Shown: positions 1 to 9,647, numbered from the stretch's first letter. The stretch is DNA of 64,000 nt from Clostridia bacterium (GCA_017407705.1 JAFQWA010000037.1:23188-87187); one strand, 5' to 3'. Notes: a model not told the origin generated them from the sequence alone. Translations and numbers: made by a program.

Positions 1-1683
1 TGCAGCCTTGTAACTTTCGGGGTGCACTGCAGTGTTATCCAGCGGCTCATCTCCGTCAATACGCAAAAAGCCTGCGCACTGCAAAAACGCCTTGGGACCC
101 AATTTTGGCACCTTTTTCAGCTCACTTCTTGACTTAAATGCGCCGTTCTCATCACGGTATTTTACTATTTCAGAGGCAACGGTGGAGTTAATACCTGCCA
201 CGTATTTCAAAAGTGAGGGTGATGCAGTGTTAAGGTCGGCGCCCACACTGTTAACGCAGTCCTCCACCACTCCGCCTAACGCAGTGTCAAGCTGTTTTGG
301 CGGCATATCGTGCTGATACTGACCAACGCCGATAGATTTAGGGTCGATCTTAACCAGCTCTGCCAAGGGATCCTGCAATCTTCTTGCAATAGAAACAGCG
401 CTTCTGAGCGATACGTCGTAATCAGGGAATTCCGTTGCTGCCAGCTTGGATGCAGAATAAACTGAAGCACCTGCCTCGTTTACAATAATGTAATGCAGAT
501 CCATATTAAGCTCACTGATAAGCTGAGCAGTAAAGGCCTCGGTTTCACGGGAGGCAGTGCCGTTGCCGATGGAAATAAGCTCAACCGAATGCTTTTTGAT
601 CATAGTTGTAAGTATCTTTTTGGCTTCTTCAACCTTGCTGTGAGGCGGCACAGCATAAATAACGCCGGTATCCAACACCTTGCCCTCAGAGTTTACAACC
701 GCAACCTTACAACCGGTTCTGAATCCCGGGTCAAGTCCCATAACCACCTTAGCTTTAATGGGTGGCTGCAGCAGTAACTGACGCAAATTCTTTGCAAAAA
801 CTTTAATGGCGGAATCGTCGGCATTCTCAGTAAGATAGCTTCTTATCTCACGCTCAACAGAGGGGAAAATAAGTCTTGAATAAGCATCCTCTGCGGCGGC
901 TTTCACAAACTGACCGCAGGAATTATTGGCGGTAACCACCTCAGCGTTTATAAGTGATAAAGCTCTTGCCTCATCAAGCTGCAGAGATACCTTCAAAAAC
1001 TCCTCACGCTCACCACGGTCGATAGCAAGGATTCTGTGACCTGCTATTTTCGACACCGGCTCACTGTACTCATAATACATACTGTAAACGCTGTCCTCAT
1101 CCTTTGCAGCCTTGGTGGATACCATAGCGGCAGTTATCATCAGCGCCTTTAGCTTTTTACGGATCTGAGCATTATCCGAGATCCACTCGGCAATAATGTC
1201 AGATGCACCCTGCAATGCCTGTTCTGTGTTTTCAACTGAAAGCTCAGGATTTACAAACTCCTCTGCCATACTTTCGGGAGATTTTATGGTGTTTTGTTCA
1301 AAAATCATCTGTGCTAAGGGCTCAAGTCCCTTTTCCTTAGCCACCGAAGCACGAGTCTTTCTCTTAGGACGGAATGGGCGATAAATATCGTCCACCTCAC
1401 TCATTGTGGTTGCCTTTTCAAGGGCTGCCACAATTTCGTCGGTAAGCTGACCCAACTCTTCGATAAGGTTTTTAACCTCATTTTTTCTCAAATCCAGATT
1501 TTCCAGATACTCCATACGCTGAGCAAACTCACGCAGCACCTGATCGTCAATAGCACCGGTCATTTCCTTACGGTAACGGGCAATAAAGGGAATGGTGTTT
1601 CCGTCTTTAATAAGAGAGATTATATTTTCACTGTGAGTTTTATTAAGTTTAAATTCCGATGAAAGAACACTGACAAGATCCAT
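1..1683 (-). CDS. tex: Tex family RNA-binding transcription accessory protein (C-terminus off window)
   Basis: The reverse strand is open from an ATG at 1683 to base 1, giving 561 codons with no stop; the gene runs off the left edge. A GGAGG Shine-Dalgarno precedes the ATG. The N-terminal half has the helical Tex layout (MDLVSVLSSEF, FIARYRKEMTGAIDD). A YqgF/RNase H-like domain follows around residue 315 (MGLDPGFRTGCKVAVV). A helix-hairpin-helix region lies near residues 480-545 (LLKYVAGINSTVASEIV). Family members are about 720 aa and end in an S1 RNA-binding domain, which would lie outside the window. Tex is a cytoplasmic nucleic-acid-binding protein linked to transcription. A terminator separates it from the phosphate-uptake genes, so it is probably its own unit. 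Confidence 0.93.
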   Translation of the reverse strand, partial: MDLVSVLSSEFKLNKTHSENIISLIKDGNTIPFIARYRKEMTGAIDDQVLREFAQRMEYLENLDLRKNEVKNLIEELGQLTDEIVAALEKATTMSEVDDIYRPFRPKRKTRASVAKEKGLEPLAQMIFEQNTIKSPESMAEEFVNPELSVENTEQALQGASDIIAEWISDNAQIRKKLKALMITAAMVSTKAAKDEDSVYSMYYEYSEPVSKIAGHRILAIDRGEREEFLKVSLQLDEARALSLINAEVVTANNSCGQFVKAAAEDAYSRLIFPSVEREIRSYLTENADDSAIKVFAKNLRQLLLQPPIKAKVVMGLDPGFRTGCKVAVVNSEGKVLDTGVIYAVPPHSKVEEAKKILTTMIKKHSVELISIGNGTASRETEAFTAQLISELNMDLHYIIVNEAGASVYSASKLAATEFPDYDVSLRSAVSIARRLQDPLAELVKIDPKSIGVGQYQHDMPPKQLDTALGGVVEDCVNSVGADLNTASPSLLKYVAGINSTVASEIVKYRDENGAFKSRSELKKVPKLGPKAFLQCAGFLRIDGDEPLDNTAVHPESYKAA

Positions 1684-1693
1684 TTTTTCCTCC

Positions 1694-1734
1694 AAAAAAG
1701 CAACAGCGCAGCACTAAAATTACGCACTGCGCTG
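1694..1734 (-). terminator. Terminator after the galE-pit-DUF47 unit
   Basis: On the minus strand an 8-bp stem (CAGCGCAG at 1704-1711 with CTGCGCTG at 1727-1734) is followed by a T-rich run (AAAAAAG on the plus strand at 1694-1700). It lies directly downstream of the DUF47 stop and upstream of tex. Confidence 0.75.
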
Positions 1735-1745
1735 AAAATTTATAT

Positions 1746-2390
1746 TTATGAATTTTTCAGGATAACTCCCTGAACTGCATCTGCACAACGCTCACAAGCG
1801 TCACAAGCAGCTTCCATAATTTCAAATATCTGATTCCACTTAAATACTTCCAGCTGATCCAGATTTTCTGTAAACAGTTTGCGGATAGCCTCTCTGTAAA
1901 TAACGTCGCCCTTTTCCTCAAGACGGTTAAGCTTATCGATACACTCGCCGATATTCTTGGATTTTTTGTAATTCTCAAACTCAATCATTGTATCGTGCAG
2001 AGCGGTAGTTGCCTCACTGATAAGCTCACAGAACTCTACTGCGTCAGGACGGATAGTGGTAACGTTGAACATATAAAAGTGCATAACAACGTCTTCAACT
2101 GAGTCCACAACATCATCAATGGTGTGTGCCAACTCTTTAATATCCTCACGGTCGATAGGTGTGATAAAAGCCTTGTTTAACGCATCTATCATCTCGTAAT
2201 ATTTTGAATCAGCGTGAGTTTCGATAGTGTGTATCTCTTTAACCTTGTCGTTAAGACCGTTAAGGTCCATAACCAACTGTTTAAGAATATTAGAAGCCTC
2301 AATAGCCTGCTGGGAGATGTAGGTCATTGTGCCGAAATAATCAAACTCGCCTCTTTTAAGTTTCTTGGGTTTTAAAGCTTTATCTGCCAT
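1746..2390 (-). CDS. DUF47 family (PhoU-like) partner of the phosphate transporter
   Basis: A 214-aa soluble, almost wholly helical protein of the DUF47 family, structurally related to PhoU. Acidic/His-containing helices such as ELAHTIDDVVDSVEDVV and FEIMEAACDACERCADAV match the family, in which Glu/Asp clusters bind metal. The ATG is preceded by CAGGAGG. It lies 17 bp downstream of the PiT permease. This pit-DUF47 pairing is widespread, and DUF47 is thought to modulate low-affinity phosphate uptake. Full length, with no visible defect. Confidence 0.92.
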   Translation of the reverse strand: MADKALKPKKLKRGEFDYFGTMTYISQQAIEASNILKQLVMDLNGLNDKVKEIHTIETHADSKYYEMIDALNKAFITPIDREDIKELAHTIDDVVDSVEDVVMHFYMFNVTTIRPDAVEFCELISEATTALHDTMIEFENYKKSKNIGECIDKLNRLEEKGDVIYREAIRKLFTENLDQLEVFKWNQIFEIMEAACDACERCADAVQGVILKNS

Positions 2391-2407
2391 AGTTTTTATC
2401 CTCCTGT

Positions 2408-3475
2408 TTACTTGAATATGCTAACAGCCAATATAGTGATTATGTAAGAAATAAGTCCGCATCCGGGGAAAGTGAGTACCCAGGTGAGTACCATTTCCTT
2501 AACAACGCCCCAGTTAACCGAGGAAAGTCGTTTTGCGGCACCAACGCCCATAATAGCTGTGGTCTTTGTGTGAGTTGTACTTACGGGGATACCTGTAAGT
2601 GATGAAAGCAGCAAGCAAGCAGATGCTGCTAAGTCGGCTGAAAAGCCCTGATACTTTTTCAGCTTTACCATATCCATACCAACGGCTTTGATAATACGGT
2701 AGCCGCCGATAGAGGTACCAACTGCCATAACGACAGATACTAATATAATAAGCCAGAAAGGAACGTTTGAGAAATCAGCAGTCTCGCCCTGACCCTTTGC
2801 AATAAACATACCTAAGATAAACACGCCGATAAACTTCTGACCGTCCTGTGCGCCGTGCATAAACGCCATAGCTGCACCGCCTAAAATCTGTGCTTTACCG
2901 AAAAAGCCTTCAGTGGCATTTCTTGATAAAGGACGGCAGATAAGCTCAACTGTTTTAACGGTAACAAAACCAAGACCAAAGCCCAAAACAGTAGAAAGCG
3001 CCAAGCCGTAAAGCACCTTCACCCACTCAGTCCAGTTAATGCCGCCCATACCGCCCATGGCGATAGCAGCACCTGAAATACCTGCAATAAGTGCGTGGCT
3101 CTCACTGGTGGGAATACCAAAGTACCAGGCTGCGGTTGCCCATACTACAATACCGAACAAAGCGGCGCATAAAGCTATCATAGCAGGGTTGGAGGCATCA
3201 GTCTTAACGGCGGAAAAGTCCACCATATTATAAATAGTCTGCGCCACCTTCTGGTTTACCAGTGTCATAACAAAAACACCGAAGAAATTAAACACCGCCG
3301 CCATCATAATAGCCGCCTTCGGGCCAAGTGAACGTGTGGAAACGCAGGTAGCAATAGCGTTGGGAGCATCAGTCCAACCGTTTACAAAGATAACACCCAA
3401 AACAAGCAAGGCAGTTATCATAAGTGCGGGATTGGATATGACCTCGCTTAAGAAACCTACAAGTGTAAAATCCAT
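2408..3475 (-). CDS. pit: PiT family inorganic phosphate transporter
   Basis: A 355-aa polytopic membrane protein with the two inverted PiT signature repeats: GWTDAPNAIATCVSTRSL near residue 34 and AFMHGAQDGQKFIGV near residue 205. The repeat GIPVSTTHTKTTAIMGVG near residue 295 pairs with GIPTSESHALIAGISG near residue 120. This architecture is typical of cation-coupled phosphate symporters. The ATG is 13 bp downstream of the galE stop, with GCGAGG overlapping that stop, so the genes are probably cotranscribed. DUF47 follows. Confidence 0.94.
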   Translation of the reverse strand: MDFTLVGFLSEVISNPALMITALLVLGVIFVNGWTDAPNAIATCVSTRSLGPKAAIMMAAVFNFFGVFVMTLVNQKVAQTIYNMVDFSAVKTDASNPAMIALCAALFGIVVWATAAWYFGIPTSESHALIAGISGAAIAMGGMGGINWTEWVKVLYGLALSTVLGFGLGFVTVKTVELICRPLSRNATEGFFGKAQILGGAAMAFMHGAQDGQKFIGVFILGMFIAKGQGETADFSNVPFWLIILVSVVMAVGTSIGGYRIIKAVGMDMVKLKKYQGFSADLAASACLLLSSLTGIPVSTTHTKTTAIMGVGAAKRLSSVNWGVVKEMVLTWVLTFPGCGLISYIITILAVSIFK

Positions 3476-3488
3476 GCTTAAACCTCGC

Positions 3489-4484
3489 TTAATTGTTTTT
3501 TATAAATTCCCAGGAGCTTTTGCACATATCCTCAACAGAATGAGTTGTTTTAAAACCAAGCTCGGTTTGTGCACGGGTAGCATCTGCATAGCAGGTGCCG
3601 ATGTCGCCGGGACGTCTGTCAACTATCTTGTAATTAACCTTAATATTATTTACCTTTTCAAAGGTGTGGACCAATTCCAAAACCGAAACGCCGTTGCCTG
3701 TGCCTAAATTATAGGCTCTGGCACCTTTAATATCATCAATTTTTTTAAGGGCAAGGATATGTCCAACTGCCAAATCGCAAACGTGGATATAATCACGAAC
3801 ACCGGTTCCGTCGGGAGTATCGTAATCATCGCCGTAAACACTCAGACAAGGCAGCTTGCCGGCGGCAACCATAGTCACGTAAGGCATAAGGTTGTTGGGA
3901 ATACCGTTGGGTCTTTCGCCGATAAGGCCGCTCTCGTGAGCACCGATGGGGTTAAAGTATCTCAGCAGTGCCACGTGCCACTCAGCGTCGGACACACACA
4001 CATCTCTCAATATATCCTCTATCATCAGCTTGGTTGAGCCGTAAGGATTGGTGGTGGATAAGGGCATAGACTCATTAAAGGGAGCCACGTTACCCATACC
4101 GTAAACCGTTGCAGAAGAACTGAACACGATCTTCTTAACGTTATGCTTTTTCATAACCTTAAGCAAGGTAAGTGTGCCGGTAATGTTGGTGTGATAATAA
4201 AACAGGGGCTTTTCAACCGACTCACCCACTGCCTTAAGTCCTGCAAAATGGATAACAGCGTCTATCTCGTTTTCACTGAATATTTTATCAACGCCGTCAT
4301 AGTCCAGCATATCGCACTCATAAAACTTAAAGTCCTTACCTGTGATCTTTTTAATAGCTTCAAGTGCATCGGGTGAGGAGTTATAGAAGTTATCCATAAC
4401 TACCACATCATAGCCATTGTTAAGCAGCTCCACGCAGGTATGACTGCCGATAAATCCGGCGCCTCCGGTTACCAAAACTTTCAT
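3489..4484 (-). CDS. galE: UDP-glucose 4-epimerase
   Basis: A 331-aa extended short-chain dehydrogenase. It has an N-terminal NAD-binding GGAGFIGS motif (residues 7-14), a catalytic Ser region (FSSSATVYG) and the YxxxK motif in NPYGSTK near residue 147. The substrate-binding segment RYFNPIGAHESG matches GalE rather than a dTDP-glucose dehydratase. It interconverts UDP-glucose and UDP-galactose in the cytoplasm, feeding galactose catabolism and surface polysaccharides. The ATG is preceded by AAGGAG. Coupling to pit-DUF47 by a 13-bp gap is unusual functionally but clear in the sequence. Confidence 0.95.
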   Translation of the reverse strand: MKVLVTGGAGFIGSHTCVELLNNGYDVVVMDNFYNSSPDALEAIKKITGKDFKFYECDMLDYDGVDKIFSENEIDAVIHFAGLKAVGESVEKPLFYYHTNITGTLTLLKVMKKHNVKKIVFSSSATVYGMGNVAPFNESMPLSTTNPYGSTKLMIEDILRDVCVSDAEWHVALLRYFNPIGAHESGLIGERPNGIPNNLMPYVTMVAAGKLPCLSVYGDDYDTPDGTGVRDYIHVCDLAVGHILALKKIDDIKGARAYNLGTGNGVSVLELVHTFEKVNNIKVNYKIVDRRPGDIGTCYADATRAQTELGFKTTHSVEDMCKSSWEFIKNN

Positions 4485-4578
4485 ACATTAACTCCTTAAA
4501 ATTAACTTTGCATATACATTATAATTTTATTACTATTACCCTATTTTGTCAATATTATATTTTATTTAAAAAATTTGA

Positions 4579-4623
4579 AAAATACACTTGAAATTTCCAA
4601 AAAAGTGTGTTAAAGTGTATTTT
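4579..4623. promoter_or_regulatory. Inverted repeat upstream of the threonine/aspartate-family operon
   Basis: AAAATACACTT at 4579-4589 is the exact reverse complement of AAGTGTATTTT at 4613-4623, separated by 23 bases. It sits about 35 bp before the ACT-domain gene start in an AT-rich leader. It could be an operator or an RNA stem. Lacking a U-run, it is not a standard terminator. Confidence 0.5.
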
Positions 4624-4657
4624 ACACGAAAACAATAGTATTTGGGTGGTGGACATA

Positions 4658-5095
4658 TTGCAAACCTCGGATATGATACTTGTAAACAGCAAGGTTTTGC
4701 CCGAAGTGTTTTCCAGAGTGCTGTTAGCAAAGCAGATGCTAAACTCAGGAGAATACAAGTCTGCAGCAGAATGTTGCAACGCAGCAGGCATATCCCGAAG
4801 CGCTTTTTACAAGTATAAGGATTATGTTTTTGAATACAGCGATAAGTCCGGTACCATTGTTACTGTTCACGCTGTCCTGCGAGATAAAGCAGGTGTTTTA
4901 TCCAAGTTTATGTCTATACTTTATGAAAGCGGAGCCAACATACTTACCGTTAACCAAAGTATCCCCACCGGCGGTAAGGCTGTGGTGTCGGTTTCCTTCC
5001 GTAAGGGACAGCTAAAAATATCGGTATCCGAGCTGGTGTTGCAGCTCAAATCCTTAGACGGTGTTAAGTCCGTTGAACAAATCTCAGGAGAATAA
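4658..5095 (+). CDS. ACT domain-containing protein, PheB/UPF0735 family
   Basis: From the TTG at 4658 the protein is about 145 aa, the usual size of PheB-like ACT proteins. The TTG follows GGGTGG with 5-7 nt spacing; the ATG at 4673 is too far away, and the open frame further upstream has no ribosome site. The N-terminal part contains SAAECCNAAGISRSAFYKYK, a helix-turn-helix-like segment found in PheB. It is followed by an ACT fold (AVLRDKAGVLSKFMSILYESGANILTVNQ). ACT domains bind amino acids. The gene is 23 bp ahead of homoserine dehydrogenase, so a regulatory role in the aspartate pathway is a reasonable inference. Confidence 0.88.
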   Translation: MQTSDMILVNSKVLPEVFSRVLLAKQMLNSGEYKSAAECCNAAGISRSAFYKYKDYVFEYSDKSGTIVTVHAVLRDKAGVLSKFMSILYESGANILTVNQSIPTGGKAVVSVSFRKGQLKISVSELVLQLKSLDGVKSVEQISGE

Positions 5096-5118
5096 TTTTA
5101 GTTAGGAGCTTTAAGTTT

Positions 5119-6360
5119 ATGGTTAAGATTGCAGTTATGGGCCACGGTGTTGTTGGCTCAGGTGTTGTAGAGGTTTTCTACAAAAACCGTGAGAGCATCC
5201 AGAAAAAAGCTGATTGCCAGATGGATATTGCTCATATTCTTGATCTGCGTGATTTCCCCGACAGTCCTTATAAAGAGAAATTCACCAAGTCCTTTGATGA
5301 TATTATAAACGACGATGAGGTAAAGATCGTTGTTGAGGTTATGGGTGGCGTTAACCCCGCTTACGACTTTGTTAAGCGTTGCCTTTTAAAGGGTAAAAGC
5401 GTTGCCACATCCAATAAAGAGCTGGTGGCTACCAAAGGTGCTGAGCTTTTGAAGATAGCCGGTGAAACAGGAACCAACTTCTTGTTTGAAGCCAGTGTGG
5501 GTGGCGGCATTCCCATTCTTCGTCCTTTAAGCCAGTGCCTGGCTGCCAACGATATTATCGAGATCGACGGTATTTTAAACGGCACCACCAACTACATACT
5601 TACCAAAATGATAAAGGAGCAGGTAGCTTTTAGTGACGCTCTTAAAAACGCTCAGGAGCTGGGCTATGCAGAAAGAGATCCTTCAGCAGACATCGAAGGT
5701 GCTGACGCTTGCAGAAAGATCTGTATTTTAGCATCCTTAAGCTACGGCAAACACGTTTATCCTGATGAAGTTTACACAGAGGGCATTACCAAAATCTCTC
5801 TTACAGACGTGGCTTATGCTGAGAGTATGAACAGTGTTATCAAGCTTATCGGCAGATCCAAAAAGCTCAAAAACGGTAAAGTCACTGCTACTGTATATCC
5901 TGCCATCATCTCAAAAGACTGTCAGCTTGCTAACGTTGATGACGTGTATAACGCAGTTTGTGTTAAGGGCGACGCTATCGGTGACGTTGTGTTCTACGGT
6001 AAAGGTGCCGGCAAACTGCCTACTGCATCTGCAGTTGTGGCTGACGTTATTGACTGTGCAAAGCATATTCACGCACGCAAGCTTATCAACTGGGAAGACA
6101 GAAGTGATGATTACGTTGAAGAATATAAGAATGATGTTTTGTCAAAATATATAAGAATGACATCAAATGATATTGAAAGCCTTAAAAATTCTCTTAAACA
6201 GCAGTTTAATGATATTCAGTTCTTAACCCTTAAAGATGCCGATGAAAACGAGATTGCTTTCACCACCGGTGAGCTCATGGAAAAGGTTATTGACGAAAAG
6301 CTTTCTGCTGTTGCAGATATGGGCGAAATAGTTTCTTCAATTCGCATTTTAAATATATAA
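5119..6360 (+). CDS. hom: Homoserine dehydrogenase
   Basis: A 413-aa NAD(P)-dependent oxidoreductase that reduces aspartate semialdehyde to homoserine for threonine and methionine synthesis. The Rossmann motif GHGVVGSGV is at residues 8-16. The family signature region GILNGTTNYILTKM lies near residue 150, followed by ELGYAERDPSADIEGADACRK, which holds the substrate-binding and catalytic Asp/Lys region. The C-terminal ~80 residues are ACT-like. A GTTAGGAG Shine-Dalgarno precedes the ATG. It is cotranscribed with the ACT protein upstream and aspartate kinase downstream (17-bp gap), giving the first and third steps of the pathway in one operon. Confidence 0.96.
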   Translation: MVKIAVMGHGVVGSGVVEVFYKNRESIQKKADCQMDIAHILDLRDFPDSPYKEKFTKSFDDIINDDEVKIVVEVMGGVNPAYDFVKRCLLKGKSVATSNKELVATKGAELLKIAGETGTNFLFEASVGGGIPILRPLSQCLAANDIIEIDGILNGTTNYILTKMIKEQVAFSDALKNAQELGYAERDPSADIEGADACRKICILASLSYGKHVYPDEVYTEGITKISLTDVAYAESMNSVIKLIGRSKKLKNGKVTATVYPAIISKDCQLANVDDVYNAVCVKGDAIGDVVFYGKGAGKLPTASAVVADVIDCAKHIHARKLINWEDRSDDYVEEYKNDVLSKYIRMTSNDIESLKNSLKQQFNDIQFLTLKDADENEIAFTTGELMEKVIDEKLSAVADMGEIVSSIRILNI

Positions 6361-6377
6361 AGATTGGATGTTGTGTT

Positions 6378-7694
6378 ATGGCACTTTTAGTTGCAAAATT
6401 CGGCGGCAGCTCCTTGGCTGACGCTAATCAGTTCAGAAAAGTTAAAGAGATAGTAATGGCAAACCCCGACCGTAGATACGTTGTTCCCAGCGCACCGGGT
6501 AAGCGTTTTGCAGATGATATCAAGGTTACCGATATGCTGTATGACTGCTACGAGTTGGCATCAGAGGGTTTGGACTTTTACGAGAGCTTTGATAAAATTC
6601 AGGGCAGATTTAACGGAATTATCAAGGATTTAGGACTTGACCTTGATTTAAGCAAGGAATTTTCAAAAATCCGCTCTGCTTTCGAAAATGCTGCAGGTAG
6701 AGATTACGCTGCATCACGTGGCGAGTATTTGAGCGGTATTATCCTTGCTAAATACTTAGGCTATGATTTTGTTGACGCTGCAAAGTGCGTCAGATTTAAC
6801 GAAAACGGCAGCTTTAACGCTGAGTTTACCTTTGAAAAGACCGCTGAGCATTTATCTCATCACGAGCGTGCGGTTATCCCCGGATTTTACGGCAAAATGC
6901 CTAACGATACTATTAAAACCTTCTCCCGTGGCGGCTCTGATATTACAGGTTCATTGGTTGCCCGTGGCGTTGGCGCTGACCTTTACGAAAACTGGACCGA
7001 CGTTGACGGCTTCTTGGTAGCTGATCCCCGTATTGTAGAAAATCCCAGTCCTATCAAAACTATTACTTACCGTGAGCTTCGTGAGCTTTCATATATGGGC
7101 GCTACCGTTTTGCACGAGGATGCTATTTTCCCCGTACGTCAGTCAGGTATTCCCATTAACATCCGCAACACCAACGCTCCTCAGAACGCCGGTACAATGA
7201 TCGTTAAAGACGTTACTGCTGAGGACGAAACTACCCACGTTACAGGTATTGCAGGTAAAAAAGGCTTCAGCATCATCTCCATTGAAAAGGCTATGATGAA
7301 TCAGGAGCTTGGCTTTGGCAGAAAGGTGCTGGGCGTTATCGAGAAATTCGGTATGTCCTTCGAAAATCTGCCCTCAGGTATTGATACTATGTCGGTGGTT
7401 TTGGAAACCAAACAAATAAACGGCAGAGAAAACGAGCTTATTGAGGCTATCAAAACCGAAACTAACGCTGACAGCGTTGCCATTGAGGATAAACTGGCTA
7501 TTATCGCTGTTGTTGGTAGAGGTATGATCAAGGCTTGCGGTACTGCCGCTAAGGTATTTGCCGCTATCGCAAAAGAAAACATCAACATCCGCCTGATGGA
7601 CCAGGGCTCCAGTGAGCTTAACATCATCATCGGCGTGGATGAGTCTGTTTTCGAAACTGCACTTAAATCTATTTACGGCGAATTTTTTAACTAA
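6378..7694 (+). CDS. Aspartate kinase
   Basis: A 438-aa kinase that phosphorylates aspartate, the entry step to Lys/Thr/Met synthesis. The N-terminal KFGGSSLAD motif (residues 7-15) is the nucleotide-binding signature. FSRGGSDITGSLVARGVGADLYENWTDVDG, here residues ~180-210, carries the catalytic and substrate residues. Two ACT domains follow (GKKGFSIISIEKAMMNQ near 295 and LAIIAVVGRGMIKACGTAAKVF near 373), the usual site of feedback inhibition. It is monofunctional and full length. A terminator follows immediately. Confidence 0.95.
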   Translation: MALLVAKFGGSSLADANQFRKVKEIVMANPDRRYVVPSAPGKRFADDIKVTDMLYDCYELASEGLDFYESFDKIQGRFNGIIKDLGLDLDLSKEFSKIRSAFENAAGRDYAASRGEYLSGIILAKYLGYDFVDAAKCVRFNENGSFNAEFTFEKTAEHLSHHERAVIPGFYGKMPNDTIKTFSRGGSDITGSLVARGVGADLYENWTDVDGFLVADPRIVENPSPIKTITYRELRELSYMGATVLHEDAIFPVRQSGIPINIRNTNAPQNAGTMIVKDVTAEDETTHVTGIAGKKGFSIISIEKAMMNQELGFGRKVLGVIEKFGMSFENLPSGIDTMSVVLETKQINGRENELIEAIKTETNADSVAIEDKLAIIAVVGRGMIKACGTAAKVFAAIAKENINIRLMDQGSSELNIIIGVDESVFETALKSIYGEFFN

Positions 7695-7700
7695 ACTTTA

Positions 7701-7731
7701 AGGCGATTTCTTTTTAGAAATCGCCTTTTTT
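7701..7731 (+). terminator. Terminator of the ACT-hom-aspartate kinase operon
   Basis: AGGCGATTTC (7701-7710) pairs with GAAATCGCCT (7717-7726) and is followed by a T run. It lies 6 bp after the aspartate kinase stop. Confidence 0.9.
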
Positions 7732-7745
7732 AGAAGGTGCTTATT

Positions 7746-9596
7746 ATGAAACTGTGTGTTAAAAATCTTGAAAAACGCTATCTTGACCCCATAAACGAGC
7801 TTAGTTACGATAATGTTCTGCAATTATCCGATGACGGCGTTTTACTCAATATTGAGCAGTGCGATGAATTTTCCGTTAGCTTTGACGGCAAGTGCTGTAC
7901 CATTAAAATCAGCCACTTACATCAGCTGTTCTACGGACTGATGCTCTTAAAATCCGAGGACAAGCCTTTTTGCAAAAAACTGCAAGATAACTTCACTCAG
8001 TTATCCTTTATGATGGACTGTTCCCGCAACAAGGTTATGACAGTCCCTGCCGCTAAAAAAATGATCCGCACATTAGCGTTGCTTGGCTACGACGCAATGC
8101 ACCTTTATATGGAAGACACCTACCAAATGGAAGGCTACCCCTACTTTGGCTATATGCGTGGCAGATTTTCCAAGGAACAGCTTAAAGAGCTTGATAGCTA
8201 CGCTAAAATGTTTGGCGTTGAGCTAATTGCAAGTATTCAGACTCTGGCTCACTTAAACTGTGCTCTGCGTTGGAACGCTCACCGTGATATGCTGGACCTT
8301 CAAGACGTTTTACTGGCTGACTACGACAGAACCTATCAGTTTATTGAGGATATGCTGAAAAACTTAAGTGAAAGCTTAACCAGTCGCAGAATAAACATCG
8401 GTATGGACGAGGCATATCTACTGGGCTACGGCAAATACCGTGAACTTCACGGTGAAGTAGATCAGCACAAAATTATGCTCAGTCACTTAAACCGTGTGTA
8501 CGCTCTTTGTGAGAAATACGGATATAAGCCTATGATGTGGGCAGATATGTTTTTCAGAATTGCAGGAGATGGAAAATACGAAAATGTAGATCAGTCGGTA
8601 TCTCTTGAAAAGTTTAAGGATATTCCCAAGGGCGTTACCCCTATTTACTGGGATTACGTAACCACCGACAGTGAAAAATACGATTACTATATGCAGCAGT
8701 TAAAGTCTATCTCTGAAAACTGCTGTTTCGCAGGTGCTGCCTATAAATGGGCAGGTGTGGTGCCTAATAATAGATTTAGTCTTAACTGCACCAAAACAGC
8801 CCTTGACTGTGCCCTCAAAAACGGTATAACCGATATTATGGCCACCGGCTGGGGTGATGACGGCGACGAGGCATCTGCCTTTGCGGTACTTCCCTCAATT
8901 TCATACTACGGCAGTCGCAGATACGGCAGTGAGAACTACAAGCCGGTGCTGGATGCCGCCATAAACATTGACTCTGATCTGCTTTTAATGTTAGATGAGC
9001 CTTGCTACACCTGCGGTAACGACAGTCTTACCGCCTTTAACCCTTGGCGTTATGCCCTTTATCAGGATCCCCTTTGCGGACTGTTTGATTTCCATATTAA
9101 AAAGGGTGATAATGCTTCCTTTAAGGCTATTGCAGATAAAATAAGCGCTGTAAAGAAGTCTGCCGGTGAATACGCTTATCTGCTTGATACCATTGAAAAG
9201 CTGTGCTGTGTGCTTTCTGTTAAAGCAGAATTGGGTCTTGACTTACGCAGTGCATATCAGCAGGGTGACAAAGCCGCCTTAAAGGACTTAACTCAGCAGA
9301 TAACACTGCTTATCCCAAAGGTTAATGACTACCGCAAGGCTATCCGCACTCAGTGGCTTAAAGAGGCTAATGGCTGCGGCTTTGAGTATGTGGATATAAA
9401 AGTGGCGGGTGTTGCCGCAAGACTTCAGTCTGCCATAGATAGAATAAACGATTATTTAGAGGGAAATACCCCCATTATCGAGGAGTTAGAGCAGGAGCCC
9501 TTACCCGTTGAGCCTTATCTTGCAAATGTGCCCCATCGCAGTCCCGTTTGGGCAGGAAATTGGCGTAATATCGTTACAGGTGGTTCAATTTGGTAA
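7746..9596 (+). CDS. GH20 family beta-N-acetylhexosaminidase, apparently cytoplasmic
   Basis: A 616-aa protein starting at the ATG at 7746, which has AGAAGG 8 nt upstream; the GTG at 7737 would sit inside that site. It resembles the GH20C-type exo-hexosaminidases: the barrel starts at FMMDCSRNKVMTV and the catalytic Asp-Glu pair is in NIGMDEAYLLG (about D221/E222). WADMFFR and the WGDDGDEAS segment also fit. No signal peptide or membrane helix is visible, so it probably hydrolyses imported GlcNAc/GalNAc-terminated oligosaccharides or recycled wall sugars inside the cell. Chitobiose versus other substrates cannot be decided from sequence. It appears monocistronic. Confidence 0.88.
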   Translation: MKLCVKNLEKRYLDPINELSYDNVLQLSDDGVLLNIEQCDEFSVSFDGKCCTIKISHLHQLFYGLMLLKSEDKPFCKKLQDNFTQLSFMMDCSRNKVMTVPAAKKMIRTLALLGYDAMHLYMEDTYQMEGYPYFGYMRGRFSKEQLKELDSYAKMFGVELIASIQTLAHLNCALRWNAHRDMLDLQDVLLADYDRTYQFIEDMLKNLSESLTSRRINIGMDEAYLLGYGKYRELHGEVDQHKIMLSHLNRVYALCEKYGYKPMMWADMFFRIAGDGKYENVDQSVSLEKFKDIPKGVTPIYWDYVTTDSEKYDYYMQQLKSISENCCFAGAAYKWAGVVPNNRFSLNCTKTALDCALKNGITDIMATGWGDDGDEASAFAVLPSISYYGSRRYGSENYKPVLDAAINIDSDLLLMLDEPCYTCGNDSLTAFNPWRYALYQDPLCGLFDFHIKKGDNASFKAIADKISAVKKSAGEYAYLLDTIEKLCCVLSVKAELGLDLRSAYQQGDKAALKDLTQQITLLIPKVNDYRKAIRTQWLKEANGCGFEYVDIKVAGVAARLQSAIDRINDYLEGNTPIIEELEQEPLPVEPYLANVPHRSPVWAGNWRNIVTGGSIW

Positions 9597-9647
9597 TAGT
9601 GCAACATTTTTTCAAAAAAATTATTTGAGTTTGTAATAAAATTTATA

